Assembly: GCA_022701845.1 (NCBI GenBank)
Contig: JAKONS010000572.1
Coordinates: 1 to 8,884, forward strand
Origin: Burkholderiaceae bacterium
Lineage (GTDB): Bacteria > Pseudomonadota > Gammaproteobacteria > Burkholderiales > Burkholderiaceae
Direction of reading: 5' to 3'
DNA length: 8,884 nt
This document shows, one piece after another, positions 1 through 6,163 of the stretch. The notes beneath the pieces were generated by a model. That model made no database searches and had not been told where the DNA came from. It worked only from the letters and a program-made list of their open reading frames with translations. The stretch's first letter is position 1, and each line of letters starts with the position of its first letter. A program made the translations under genes and the position numbers.

Positions 1-1146
1 GTGGCGCAGTTCGGCGAGGCCGCCTGGGCGGCGGTGGAACGCATCCCGCGCGAGACCTGGATGGACTACCTGGTGTGGTACCGCCGGGTGCTCGACCTGC
101 CGGTGCGCAACCGCGTGCGGGTGGGCATGGTGCGACCACGCGCCGACGGCCTGGTCGAGGTGCATGTCGATACCCAGCCGACGCCGCTGCTGGCCCGCCG
201 CGTCATCCTGGCGACCGGGCTGGACGGCCTCGGCGCGCCGTCGGTGCCGGCGGTGGCTTACGGTGTCGACCGGCGCTTCTGGGCCCATTCGTCGGACCCG
301 CTCGACGCCGCCGCGCTGCGCGGCAAACGCATCGCGGTGGTCGGCGCCGGCGCCTCGGCGATGGACAACGCCGCCCATGCGCTGGAGGCCGGCGCCGCCT
401 CGGTCGACCTGCTGGTGCGCCGGCCGGCGATGCCGCGCGTCGACAAGTTCAGCGGCCTGGGCAGCCGCGGCACGGTGCACGGTTTTCGCGACCTGCCGGC
501 GCACACCCGCGCCGCCATCTTCCGCATCGACCAGGCCGCGCAGCTGCCGGCGCCGCGGGCCAGCGTGCTGCGGGTGTCGCGCCACGGCCGGGCGCGCTTT
601 CATTTCGGCTGCCCGATCGAGGCGATGGCGGAGCAGGGCGACACGGTGGAGCTGCGCACGCCGCGCGGCACCGCGCGCTTCGACTATGTGATCTTCGCCA
701 CCGGCTTCACCGTCGACGCGGCCAGTCGGCCGGAGCTGCGCGAGATCGCGCCGCACATCGCCCTGTGGTGCGATGCCGGCGCGCAGGATCCGTCGGCATC
801 GCAGCCGCCCGACGCCGCGATGCTGAGCCCGCGGCTCGGCCCGGCCTTCGAGCTGCAGCAGGAGGTGCCGGGCGCCTGCCCGTCGCTGGAACACATCCAC
901 GCCTTCAACTTCGCCGCGGTGACCAGCCACGGCAAGCTGACCAGCGGCATCCCGTCGATCAGCGACGGCGCGCGCCGGCTGACGCAGGGCATCGTCTCCA
1001 GCCTGTTCGTCGAAGACCAGGACGAGTTCCTGCAGCGCTTCGCCGCCTACGACACCCCCGAACTGCTGGGCGACGAGTGGACCGAGGCCGAGCGCCTGGG
1101 CGACCACGACGCCGCCCTGTCCCTACCGGAGCACGACACCCCATGA
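1..1146 (+). CDS. FAD/NAD(P)-dependent oxidoreductase, flavin monooxygenase-like (5' partial)
   Basis: Seen: the frame is open from the first base to TGA at 1144-1146 (381 codons). Counting residues from base 1, there is an 'ILATG' flavoprotein motif at 69-73, a dinucleotide-binding fold GAGASA at 115-120 preceded by hydrophobic 'IAVV', and a second 'FATGF' at 232-236. The first FAD-binding GxGxxG, normally near the N-terminus of this family, is absent. The GTG at base 1 is therefore more likely an internal Val codon than the start, and roughly the first hundred residues should lie left of the window. Family knowledge: such two-Rossmann flavoproteins (FMO/Baeyer-Villiger-like) use NAD(P)H and O2 to oxygenate small substrates in the cytoplasm. 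Neighbour: its stop overlaps the next start as ATGA, so the two are probably translationally coupled. The substrate is unknown. A non-oxygenating NAD(P)H oxidoreductase is also possible. Confidence 0.85.
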   Translation: MAQFGEAAWAAVERIPRETWMDYLVWYRRVLDLPVRNRVRVGMVRPRADGLVEVHVDTQPTPLLARRVILATGLDGLGAPSVPAVAYGVDRRFWAHSSDPLDAAALRGKRIAVVGAGASAMDNAAHALEAGAASVDLLVRRPAMPRVDKFSGLGSRGTVHGFRDLPAHTRAAIFRIDQAAQLPAPRASVLRVSRHGRARFHFGCPIEAMAEQGDTVELRTPRGTARFDYVIFATGFTVDAASRPELREIAPHIALWCDAGAQDPSASQPPDAAMLSPRLGPAFELQQEVPGACPSLEHIHAFNFAAVTSHGKLTSGIPSISDGARRLTQGIVSSLFVEDQDEFLQRFAAYDTPELLGDEWTEAERLGDHDAALSLPEHDTP

Positions 1147-1748
1147 GCACACCCCCGACCCTGCAGATCTTCTACGGCATCTCCAGCCCCTGGGCCTACT
1201 TCGGCGCCCACCGCGCCCAGGCCATCGCCCACCAGCACGGCGCGGCGCTGTCGCTGCGGCCGATCCGCATCATCGAAGCCAACGGCGGCATACCGCTGCG
1301 CACCCGGCTGGCGCCGCGGCAGGACTACCACGCGCTGGAGCTGTCGCGCTGGCGCGAGCACCTCGGCATGCCGCTGAACCTGGCGCCGCGCTTCTACCCC
1401 TGCCGCACCATCGAGACCGCCGCCCAGGCGGTGATCGCGATCCAGCAGGCGGGCCTGGACGCTCCGGCGTTCTCCTTCGCGGTGCAGCGCGCGCTGTGGG
1501 CCGAGGAGCGCGACATCGCCGACCTGCCGACGCTGCAGGACATCGCCCGCGCCACCGTGGGCGAGGCGGGCGCCGCGCTGGTGCGGGACCCGGCCGCCGC
1601 CGACATCCGGGCCCAGTGGCTGGCCAACCTGGCCGAGGCCGAATCGCTCGGCATCTTCGGCACCCCCACCTATGTGGTCGACGGCGAACTCTTTTGGGGC
1701 CAGGACCGCCTCGATTTCGTCGACCGCGCGCTCGCCCGCCGTTCCTGA
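1143..1748 (+). CDS. 2-hydroxychromene-2-carboxylate isomerase-like protein (DsbA fold)
   Basis: Seen: 201 residues, close to the ~200 typical of HCCA isomerases. The N-terminus holds 'FYGISSPWAYFG' (residues 10-21). The Ser15-Pro16 pair sits where NahD-type isomerases have their catalytic Ser-Pro in place of the DsbA CxxC. The C-terminal part carries the cis-proline loop and family signature 'FGTPTYVVDGELFWGQD' (172-188). Family knowledge: these kappa-class GST relatives isomerise 2-hydroxychromene-2-carboxylate using glutathione in naphthalene breakdown, but many homologues sit outside naphthalene clusters and have unknown substrates. Start: the ATG at 1143 overlaps the upstream TGA; a GGAG lies at 1128-1131, rather far away, so coupling probably drives initiation. 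No other naphthalene genes are visible, so the exact reaction is inference. Confidence in the fold is high, in the substrate low. Confidence 0.88.
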   Translation: MSTPPTLQIFYGISSPWAYFGAHRAQAIAHQHGAALSLRPIRIIEANGGIPLRTRLAPRQDYHALELSRWREHLGMPLNLAPRFYPCRTIETAAQAVIAIQQAGLDAPAFSFAVQRALWAEERDIADLPTLQDIARATVGEAGAALVRDPAAADIRAQWLANLAEAESLGIFGTPTYVVDGELFWGQDRLDFVDRALARRS

Positions 1749-1782
1749 TCCGCGACACCGCAAAGAGAAAGCCCGAACCGCC

Positions 1783-2793
1783 ATGGACATCACCGCCACC
1801 GCCGAATCGACCGCCCTGCACCGCAAGGCGGTCGTCATCGACGCCCTGCACACCTGCAACTGGAGCCGCGAGATCTTCGAGGAGGCCCGCACCGCCGGCG
1901 TCACCGCGCTGAACGCCTCGAACGTGCTGTGGGAGAACTTCCGCGAAGGCATCGCAGAGGTGTCGGCCTGGAAACGCCGCTTCGCCGAGAACGCCGACCT
2001 GATCCTGCCGGTGAAGACGGTGGCCGACATCCACCGCGCCAAGGCCGAAGGCAGGACCGGCGTGATCATGGGCTGGCAGAACACCTCGCCGCTGGAAGAC
2101 CGGCTGGAGTTCCTGGAGATCTTCAAGGACCTGGGCGTGGGCATCATGCAGCTCACCTACAACACCCAGAACTATTCCGGCTGCGGCTACCTGGAGGCCA
2201 CCGACGGCGGCCTCACCGGCTTCGGCCGCGAGGTGGTCGACGAGATGGCGCGGGTGGGCGTGCTGTGCGATTTGAGCCATGTCGGCGACAAGACCTCGGC
2301 CGACGTCATCGCGTACTCGAAAAAGCCGGTGGCCATCACCCATGTGCTGCCGCGCGCGCTGCACGACGTCAGGCGCAACAAGCCCGACGAGCTGCTCAAG
2401 GCCTGCGCCGAGCGGGGCGGCGTGATCGGCACCAGCTTCTTCTCGCCGGGCCTGAAAGCCGGCAACGACTCCACGGTGCACGACGTGCTGGACGCGATGG
2501 AATACGTGATCGACCTGGTCGGCGAGGACCATGTCGGCGTGGGCACCGACTACAGCCAGGGCCATGCCCGGCCCGGTCCCTGGCTGCTCTGGGCCAACCG
2601 CGACAAGGGCACCGCCCGCACCCTGACCGAGTTCGGCTCGGTGAAGATCAACAAGCCCGCCGGCGTCGACAAGCTGCACAAGCTGCCCAACCTCACCACC
2701 GCGATGCTGCAGCGCGGGTGGAGCGAGGAACGCATCCTGAAGCTGCTCGGCGGCAACTGGCTGGCCCTGCTGCAGCGCAGCTGGGGCGGCTGA
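1783..2793 (+). CDS. Peptidase M19 (membrane dipeptidase) homologue with altered metal site
   Basis: Seen: 336 residues from ATG 1783, close to M19 length, with no signal peptide. The core family blocks are recognisable: 'GGLTGFGREVV' (142-152), 'CDLSHVGDKT' (162-171), 'THVLPRALHDVRRNKPDE' (186-203) and 'VGVGTDYSQG' (251-260). By comparison with renal dipeptidase, the two His ligands (H166, H187) and the catalytic-region Asp (D256) remain. The N-terminal HxD, normally in a 'DGHND' block, reads 'IDALHTCNW' (19-27), and the bridging Glu is Gln99 in 'GWQNT'. The zinc site is therefore probably incomplete or rebuilt. Known: canonical members hydrolyse dipeptides or related amides with two zinc ions. 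Inferred: this branch may act on another substrate or use one metal. Start choice: the frame is open from 1672, but that part overlaps the isomerase gene; ATG 1783 with purine-rich AAAGAGAAAG upstream fits the family N-terminus. Confidence 0.85.
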   Translation: MDITATAESTALHRKAVVIDALHTCNWSREIFEEARTAGVTALNASNVLWENFREGIAEVSAWKRRFAENADLILPVKTVADIHRAKAEGRTGVIMGWQNTSPLEDRLEFLEIFKDLGVGIMQLTYNTQNYSGCGYLEATDGGLTGFGREVVDEMARVGVLCDLSHVGDKTSADVIAYSKKPVAITHVLPRALHDVRRNKPDELLKACAERGGVIGTSFFSPGLKAGNDSTVHDVLDAMEYVIDLVGEDHVGVGTDYSQGHARPGPWLLWANRDKGTARTLTEFGSVKINKPAGVDKLHKLPNLTTAMLQRGWSEERILKLLGGNWLALLQRSWGG

Positions 2794-2822
2794 CCGGCCC
2801 GCTGCGCCACACCCTTTTTTCT
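2775..2822 (+). terminator. Possible hairpin terminator or attenuator after the dipeptidase gene
   Basis: Seen: GCGCAGC (2775-2781) pairs perfectly with GCTGCGC (2801-2807). Inside it, GGGC (2784-2787) can pair with GCCC (2797-2800), leaving a two-base bulge. Six T residues follow at 2815-2820. The stem spans the stop codon of the M19 gene. The seven bases CACACCC between stem and T-run make it a poor intrinsic terminator by the usual rule, so it may act as a partial attenuator, an mRNA 3' stabiliser, or nothing. Confidence 0.35.
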
Positions 2823-2842
2823 TCCACTCCCCAGGACCTTCC

Positions 2843-3931
2843 ATGAAGCCACGAGTACGTGCAGTACGGCCCCCGGCGTGCCCGCCCGCTGTCGCCGCCG
2901 CCTTCGCCATCGCCTGCGCGGCGAGCCCCGGCGCGGCGCAGGCGCAGGGCGCGGTTTCCATCTACGGCGTGCTCGACATGAACCTGGAGCGGTCCAACCA
3001 CCGCAACAGCGGCGGCGCCACCGGCGACCTGACGCTGCTGAAATCCGACGGCCTGTTCGGCTCGCGGCTCGGCTTCACCGGCAGCGAGGACCTGGGCGGC
3101 GGCAACAAGGCGCTGTTCACCCTGGAGTCCGGCATCGGTCCGGACACCGGCGCCATCGGCAACGGCACCCGCTTCTTCAACCGGCTGTCGTTCGTGGGCC
3201 TGGAGAACCGCCTGGGCCGCATCACCCTGGGCCGGCAGTACACCGCGCAGTTCGACGTGCTGTCGCGCTTCTTCCCGCTGACCCGGGCGCCGCAGTACGA
3301 GCCGTATGCGCAGATCGAGTCGATCTACACCGAGAACGCGGTGAAGCTCTCGCGCATCGCCGGCCCCTGGAAGCTGGGCGCGCACTACGGCTTCGGCGAA
3401 TCGGCGCGCGGCAGCAAGGGCTCGGCCAACTATTCGGTGGGCGCCGCCTACGAGATGACGGGCCGCTGGGGCGCGGCGCTGTCGTACGACCAGTCCAACA
3501 CCGCCTACGCCACCACCGGCAACCTCGACAACTACGGCTATGTGCGCAAGCTGGTGGCGGCCGGCCGGGTTACCCTGGGCAAGGCCACCGTGCATGCCGG
3601 CATCCGCGACGGCAATACCGCCGCCGCCAACGCGACGACCACGCTGCGCGACAACATCGCCTACATCGGCGCCGAATACCAGGCCACGCCGGTGGTGAAC
3701 CTGGCCATCGGCTACTACCAGAACAACGTGCACTACACCGTGGCCGCGTATACCGGCACGCCGCGCTCGGTGGCGGCGCGCGCCACCTATTCGCTGTCGA
3801 AGCGCACCGACGTCTACCTGGTCGCCGGCACCGCCCGCAACGCGGCGCTCAACTTCAATCCGCTGTCGACGCTGGAGCCGGGCCAGACGAACCAGTCGGC
3901 CTTCGCACTCGGCCTTCGCCACATCTTCTGA
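2843..3931 (+). CDS. Outer-membrane porin, Gram-negative OmpC-like (Burkholderiales type)
   Basis: Seen: 362 residues. The N-terminus is basic, followed by an alanine-rich hydrophobic stretch, with a likely signal peptidase I site after AQA at residue 34. The mature protein begins 'QGAVSIYGVLD', a hallmark of this porin family. Further signatures are 'GSRLGFTGSEDLGGG', 'ALFTLESGI' and 'GRQYTAQFDVLSRF'. The chain ends in '..GLRHIF', with the terminal Phe that the BAM complex recognises on outer-membrane barrels. Known: these proteins form trimeric 16-strand barrels that let small, often anionic solutes diffuse into the periplasm. Start: ATG 2843 with AGGA at 2833-2836, six bases away. It lies 49 bp after the M19 gene and 41 bp before a periplasmic binding protein gene, so it is probably the outer-membrane entry route for the same substrate. 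Confidence 0.93.
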   Translation: MKPRVRAVRPPACPPAVAAAFAIACAASPGAAQAQGAVSIYGVLDMNLERSNHRNSGGATGDLTLLKSDGLFGSRLGFTGSEDLGGGNKALFTLESGIGPDTGAIGNGTRFFNRLSFVGLENRLGRITLGRQYTAQFDVLSRFFPLTRAPQYEPYAQIESIYTENAVKLSRIAGPWKLGAHYGFGESARGSKGSANYSVGAAYEMTGRWGAALSYDQSNTAYATTGNLDNYGYVRKLVAAGRVTLGKATVHAGIRDGNTAAANATTTLRDNIAYIGAEYQATPVVNLAIGYYQNNVHYTVAAYTGTPRSVAARATYSLSKRTDVYLVAGTARNAALNFNPLSTLEPGQTNQSAFALGLRHIF

Positions 3932-3972
3932 GCCGGCTTGTCGCCACCGCCCCCACCCAACCCACCACCGCC

Positions 3973-4965
3973 ATGACACTCCTTCGCAGAACCGCGCTCC
4001 TCGCCGCCGCCGGCATGTTCGCCGCCGCATCCGCCGTGCCCACCGCCGCCAGCGCCGAGCCCGGCTATCCCAACCGGGCCATCAAGATCGTGGTGCCGTT
4101 CCCGCCGGGCCAGTCGTCCGACACCCTGATGCGCATCGTCGGCGAGCAGGTCGCCGCCTCGCTCAAGCAGCCGGTGGTCATCGACAACCGCCCCGGCGCC
4201 GGCGGCATCATCGGCACCCAGTACGTGGCCTCGCAGCCGGCCGACGGCTACACCCTGCTCATGGGCGGCAGCGGGCCGATGACGATCTCGCCCACCCTGC
4301 AGCCCGGCGTCGCCAAGTACGACGCCACCCGCAACTTCAGCCCGATCTCCGGCGTGGCGAAGATCGCGCAGGTGTTCGTGGTGGCCGCCGGCTCGCCGGT
4401 CCGGAACCTGGGCGACCTGGTCGCCGCCGCCAAGAAGAACCCCGGCGGCGTCACCTTCGCCTCGTCGGGCAACGGCACCACCCAGCACCTGTTCATGGAG
4501 ATGTTCGGCGCGGCCGCGCGCATCAAGCTCAGCCATGTGCCGTACAAGGGCTCGGCGCCCGCGGTGAGCGACCTGCTGGGCGGGCAGATCGACACCATGT
4601 CGGACACCATCACCGCGATGCTGCCGCTGATCAAGGCGGGCAAGGTGCGGCCGATCGCGGTCACCTCGGCCAGGCGCTGGCCCAGCCTCGCCGAGGTGCC
4701 CACCGTCGCCGAGCAGGGCTTTCCGGGCTATGTCGCCGAGGGCTGGATCTCGCTGCTGGCGCCGGCCGACACGCCGGCCGAGGTGGTCGCCGAACTCGAC
4801 CGGGCGGTCAAGCGCGCCCTGGCCGACGAGGCCACCCGGGTGCGCTTCGCCGAGCTGGGTTTCCAGGAGATGAACCTCGACCCGGCGCAGCTGCGGGAAT
4901 TCCTGCAGTCGGAGTCGGCGAAGTTCAAACGGGTGATCGAGACCGCGGGCATCAAGGCCGACTGA
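3973..4965 (+). CDS. Bug family tripartite tricarboxylate transporter substrate-binding protein
   Basis: Seen: 330 residues. A signal peptide (MTLLRR then an Ala-rich core) has a probable cleavage site after 'ASA' at residue 28. The mature protein opens 'EPGYPNRAIKIVVPFPPGQ', followed by 'VIDNRPGAGGIIGTQYVA' and 'DGYTLLMGG', then 'VPYKGSAPAVSDLLGGQID', 'KVRPIAVTS' and 'VPTVAEQGFPGY'. All are standard blocks of the TctC/Bug family. Known: these proteins bind carboxylates and other small molecules in the periplasm and deliver them to a TctA/TctB membrane pair, although most Bug genes are orphans. No TctA or TctB gene is in the window, so this looks like an orphan that shares a permease encoded elsewhere. 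Start: ATG 3973 gives the signal peptide, but no Shine-Dalgarno is present because the leader is C-rich; coupling to porin translation (41 bp upstream) is possible. The ligand is unknown. Confidence 0.93.
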   Translation: MTLLRRTALLAAAGMFAAASAVPTAASAEPGYPNRAIKIVVPFPPGQSSDTLMRIVGEQVAASLKQPVVIDNRPGAGGIIGTQYVASQPADGYTLLMGGSGPMTISPTLQPGVAKYDATRNFSPISGVAKIAQVFVVAAGSPVRNLGDLVAAAKKNPGGVTFASSGNGTTQHLFMEMFGAAARIKLSHVPYKGSAPAVSDLLGGQIDTMSDTITAMLPLIKAGKVRPIAVTSARRWPSLAEVPTVAEQGFPGYVAEGWISLLAPADTPAEVVAELDRAVKRALADEATRVRFAELGFQEMNLDPAQLREFLQSESAKFKRVIETAGIKAD

Positions 4966-5174
4966 GGGCAGGGTGCCCGGCGCGCCCTCGGTCGGATTTG
5001 CACATCAACCATAAAAACAGCGGCAAGGATGGCCGTCGGTCGGCTGATATGCACCCTCGCGCCTACAAAACAACGGGGTCTTGTCTTGAGCCATCGTCCT
5101 CCCGGCTTAGCAAAATGCGTCGGCGGGATACGGATGCCCACCTGGCTTTCGACCCGTGTTTTTAAGGAGAAGAG
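4966..5174. promoter_or_regulatory. Intergenic region with candidate operator-like repeats upstream of the small-protein unit
   Basis: This 209-bp gap is less GC-rich than the flanking genes and holds no credible ORF. Three structures are visible. GAGGGC (4964-4969) and GCCCTC (4984-4989) could form a hairpin just after the binding-protein stop, without a T-run. CGGTCGG followed by TGCAC occurs twice, at 4989-5003 and 5037-5054, with 3- and 6-base spacers. CAAAACAA (5066-5073) and TTGTCTTG (5081-5088) form an inverted repeat with one mismatch around a 7-base centre. No convincing sigma-70 -35/-10 pair was found, but a promoter for the following genes is expected here. The gap ends in a strong ribosome binding site. 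Confidence 0.45.
5164..5169 (+). promoter_or_regulatory. Strong Shine-Dalgarno site
   Basis: AAGGAG ends five bases before the ATG at 5175, close to ideal for pairing with 16S rRNA. It is the strongest ribosome binding site in the window, supports the chosen start of the exported small protein, and suggests high translation. Confidence 0.75.
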
Positions 5175-5534
5175 ATGACAACGACGCTATTCAAACTCGC
5201 AGCTTCGATCGCCATCGCCGGCGCAGCGCTCTCGGCCCAGGCCCAGACCACACCGGCCGCCAATGGCGCGCCGGCCAGCGTGGGCGTGTCCCCGGGCACG
5301 GCTGCCGATGCAGCATCGAAGGCGGTTCCGCGTTCCGACACCGGCACCCTGGTCCGCACCGCACCGAACGCGGCCGACCGTGCACGTACGGCAACCGACG
5401 GCGTGACCACCAACACCGGCAACACGAATGCCACCACTGGTGCCGCCATCACCGCACCCACGCCCACCGCCGGTGCCGCAGCCACCACCGCACCGGCTCC
5501 CCGCCAGCGCGCCCGTCGCGCCGATCGCAACTGA
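5175..5534 (+). CDS. Small exported Ala/Thr/Pro-rich protein of unknown function
   Basis: Seen: 119 residues. A short basic N-terminus (MTTTLFK) precedes a hydrophobic stretch and a likely signal peptidase cleavage after 'AQAQ' (around residue 24). The rest is low complexity, dominated by Ala, Thr, Pro, Gly and Asn, with runs such as 'TTNTGNTNATTGAA' and 'PTPTAGAAATTAPAP'. It ends in a strongly basic tail 'RQRARRADRN'. No enzymatic domain is recognised and there are no cysteines, so it is probably disordered in the periplasm or outside the cell. The real-gene call rests on the near-ideal ribosome binding site, the credible signal peptide and the position 44 bp before a co-directional gene ending in a terminator. 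The basic tail could contact nucleic acid, phospholipid or polyanionic wall material, but that is speculation. Confidence 0.72.
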   Translation: MTTTLFKLAASIAIAGAALSAQAQTTPAANGAPASVGVSPGTAADAASKAVPRSDTGTLVRTAPNAADRARTATDGVTTNTGNTNATTGAAITAPTPTAGAAATTAPAPRQRARRADRN

Positions 5535-5578
5535 TCCGCACGTCTCCTTCCTCCCACCCATTTCACTGAAAGATCCAC

Positions 5579-6115
5579 ATGTCCTCCATCAATGATTCCG
5601 GCCGTCTCGTCACTGGCCTGTTCCCTGACCGCGCCAGCGCCGAAGCCGCCTACACCTCGGCCAGCAGCCGTGGCTACAGCAAGGACGACGTCAACCTGGT
5701 GATGTCCGATGCCACCCGTGACCGCGACTTCGCCGGCAAGGACGTCGGCACCGAGACCGAACTGGGCAACAAGGCAGCCGAAGGCGCCGGTATCGGTGGC
5801 GCCATCGGCGGCACCATCGGTGCGGTCATCGCAGCCGTCGCCGCTGTCGGTACCAGCCTGGTGCTGCCGGGCGTCGGCCTGGTGATCGCCGGCCCGCTGG
5901 CAGCCGCGGCTGCCGGTGGCGGCGTCGGTGCAGCCGGCGGCGGCCTGCTGGGTGCGCTGATCGGCTGGAACATTCCGGAAGAGCGCGTCAAGCATTACGA
6001 AGACGGCATCAAGAAGGGCGGCATCCTGATGGCCATGCGCGCCAAGAACGACGACGACGCCGCTCACTTCGAGTCGACCTGGAAGGACAACCGCGGCGAA
6101 CACGTCTATCGTTGA
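5579..6115 (+). CDS. YflT-like general stress domain protein with glycine-zipper membrane region
   Basis: Seen: 178 residues in three parts. Residues about 10-50 ('LVTGLFPDRASAEAAY', then 'RGYSKDDVNLVMSD') resemble the N-terminal domain of heat-induced/general stress proteins of the YflT type, a small alpha-beta unit. Residues about 66-130 are a long Gly/Ala stretch with GxxxG-type spacing ('GIGGAIGGTIGAVIAAVAAV', then 'LVLPGVGLVIAGPLAAAAAG', then 'GGGLLGALIGW') that could make two membrane helices or a packed hairpin. The C-terminus ('PEERVKHYEDGIKKGG', then 'MAMRAKNDDDAAHFE') is charged and soluble and resembles the tail usual in this family. Homologues are commonly annotated as hypothetical or stress proteins; no reaction is known. 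The gene follows the exported small protein by 44 bp and ends at an intrinsic terminator, so the two probably share a transcript. There is no clear Shine-Dalgarno, only GAAAGA. Confidence 0.85.
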   Translation: MSSINDSGRLVTGLFPDRASAEAAYTSASSRGYSKDDVNLVMSDATRDRDFAGKDVGTETELGNKAAEGAGIGGAIGGTIGAVIAAVAAVGTSLVLPGVGLVIAGPLAAAAAGGGVGAAGGGLLGALIGWNIPEERVKHYEDGIKKGGILMAMRAKNDDDAAHFESTWKDNRGEHVYR

Positions 6116-6130
6116 TTCCCGGTTGATCTG

Positions 6131-6157
6131 AAAAGGCTGCTTCGGCAGCCTTTTTTT
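6131..6157 (+). terminator. Rho-independent terminator with UUCG loop
   Basis: GGCTGC (6135-6140), loop TTCG (6141-6144), GCAGCC (6145-6150), then seven T (6151-6157). AAAA at 6131-6134 can extend the stem against the T-run. The six-pair GC-rich stem closed by a stable UUCG tetraloop, followed directly by T7, is a textbook intrinsic terminator. It lies 15 bases after the stop of the YflT-like gene and ends the 5175-6115 unit. The A-tract opposite the T-run also allows some function on the minus strand. Confidence 0.93.
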
Positions 6158-6163
6158 CCGCCC

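Noticed and set aside
1..3. GTG at the window edge as the true start of the oxidoreductase
   Set aside because: The protein lacks the N-terminal FAD-binding GxGxxG expected of its family and no upstream sequence can show a ribosome site; it is more likely an internal codon.
1672..1782. Extended N-terminus for the M19 protein
   Set aside because: It would overlap the last 77 bases of the isomerase gene and add residues without family similarity; ATG 1783 fits better.
1270..2961. A 563-residue minus-strand open frame opposite the isomerase and M19 genes
   Set aside because: It is the antisense shadow of strongly conserved plus-strand coding sequence, with no domain of its own.
2693..4030. A 445-residue minus-strand open frame opposite the porin gene
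   Set aside because: The plus-strand porin and binding-protein genes are unmistakable; this frame is repetitive Arg/Gly/Val-rich and matches no family.
4964..4989. Intrinsic terminator after the Bug gene
   Set aside because: GAGGGC/GCCCTC can pair, but there is no T-run, and a competing GGGCA/TGCCC hairpin uses the same bases; too weak to call.
4998..5113. Sigma-70 promoters built on TTGCAC (4998) or TTGAGC (5086)
   Set aside because: No -10 hexamer with more than about three matches occurs at 16-18 bp spacing, so no specific promoter is claimed.
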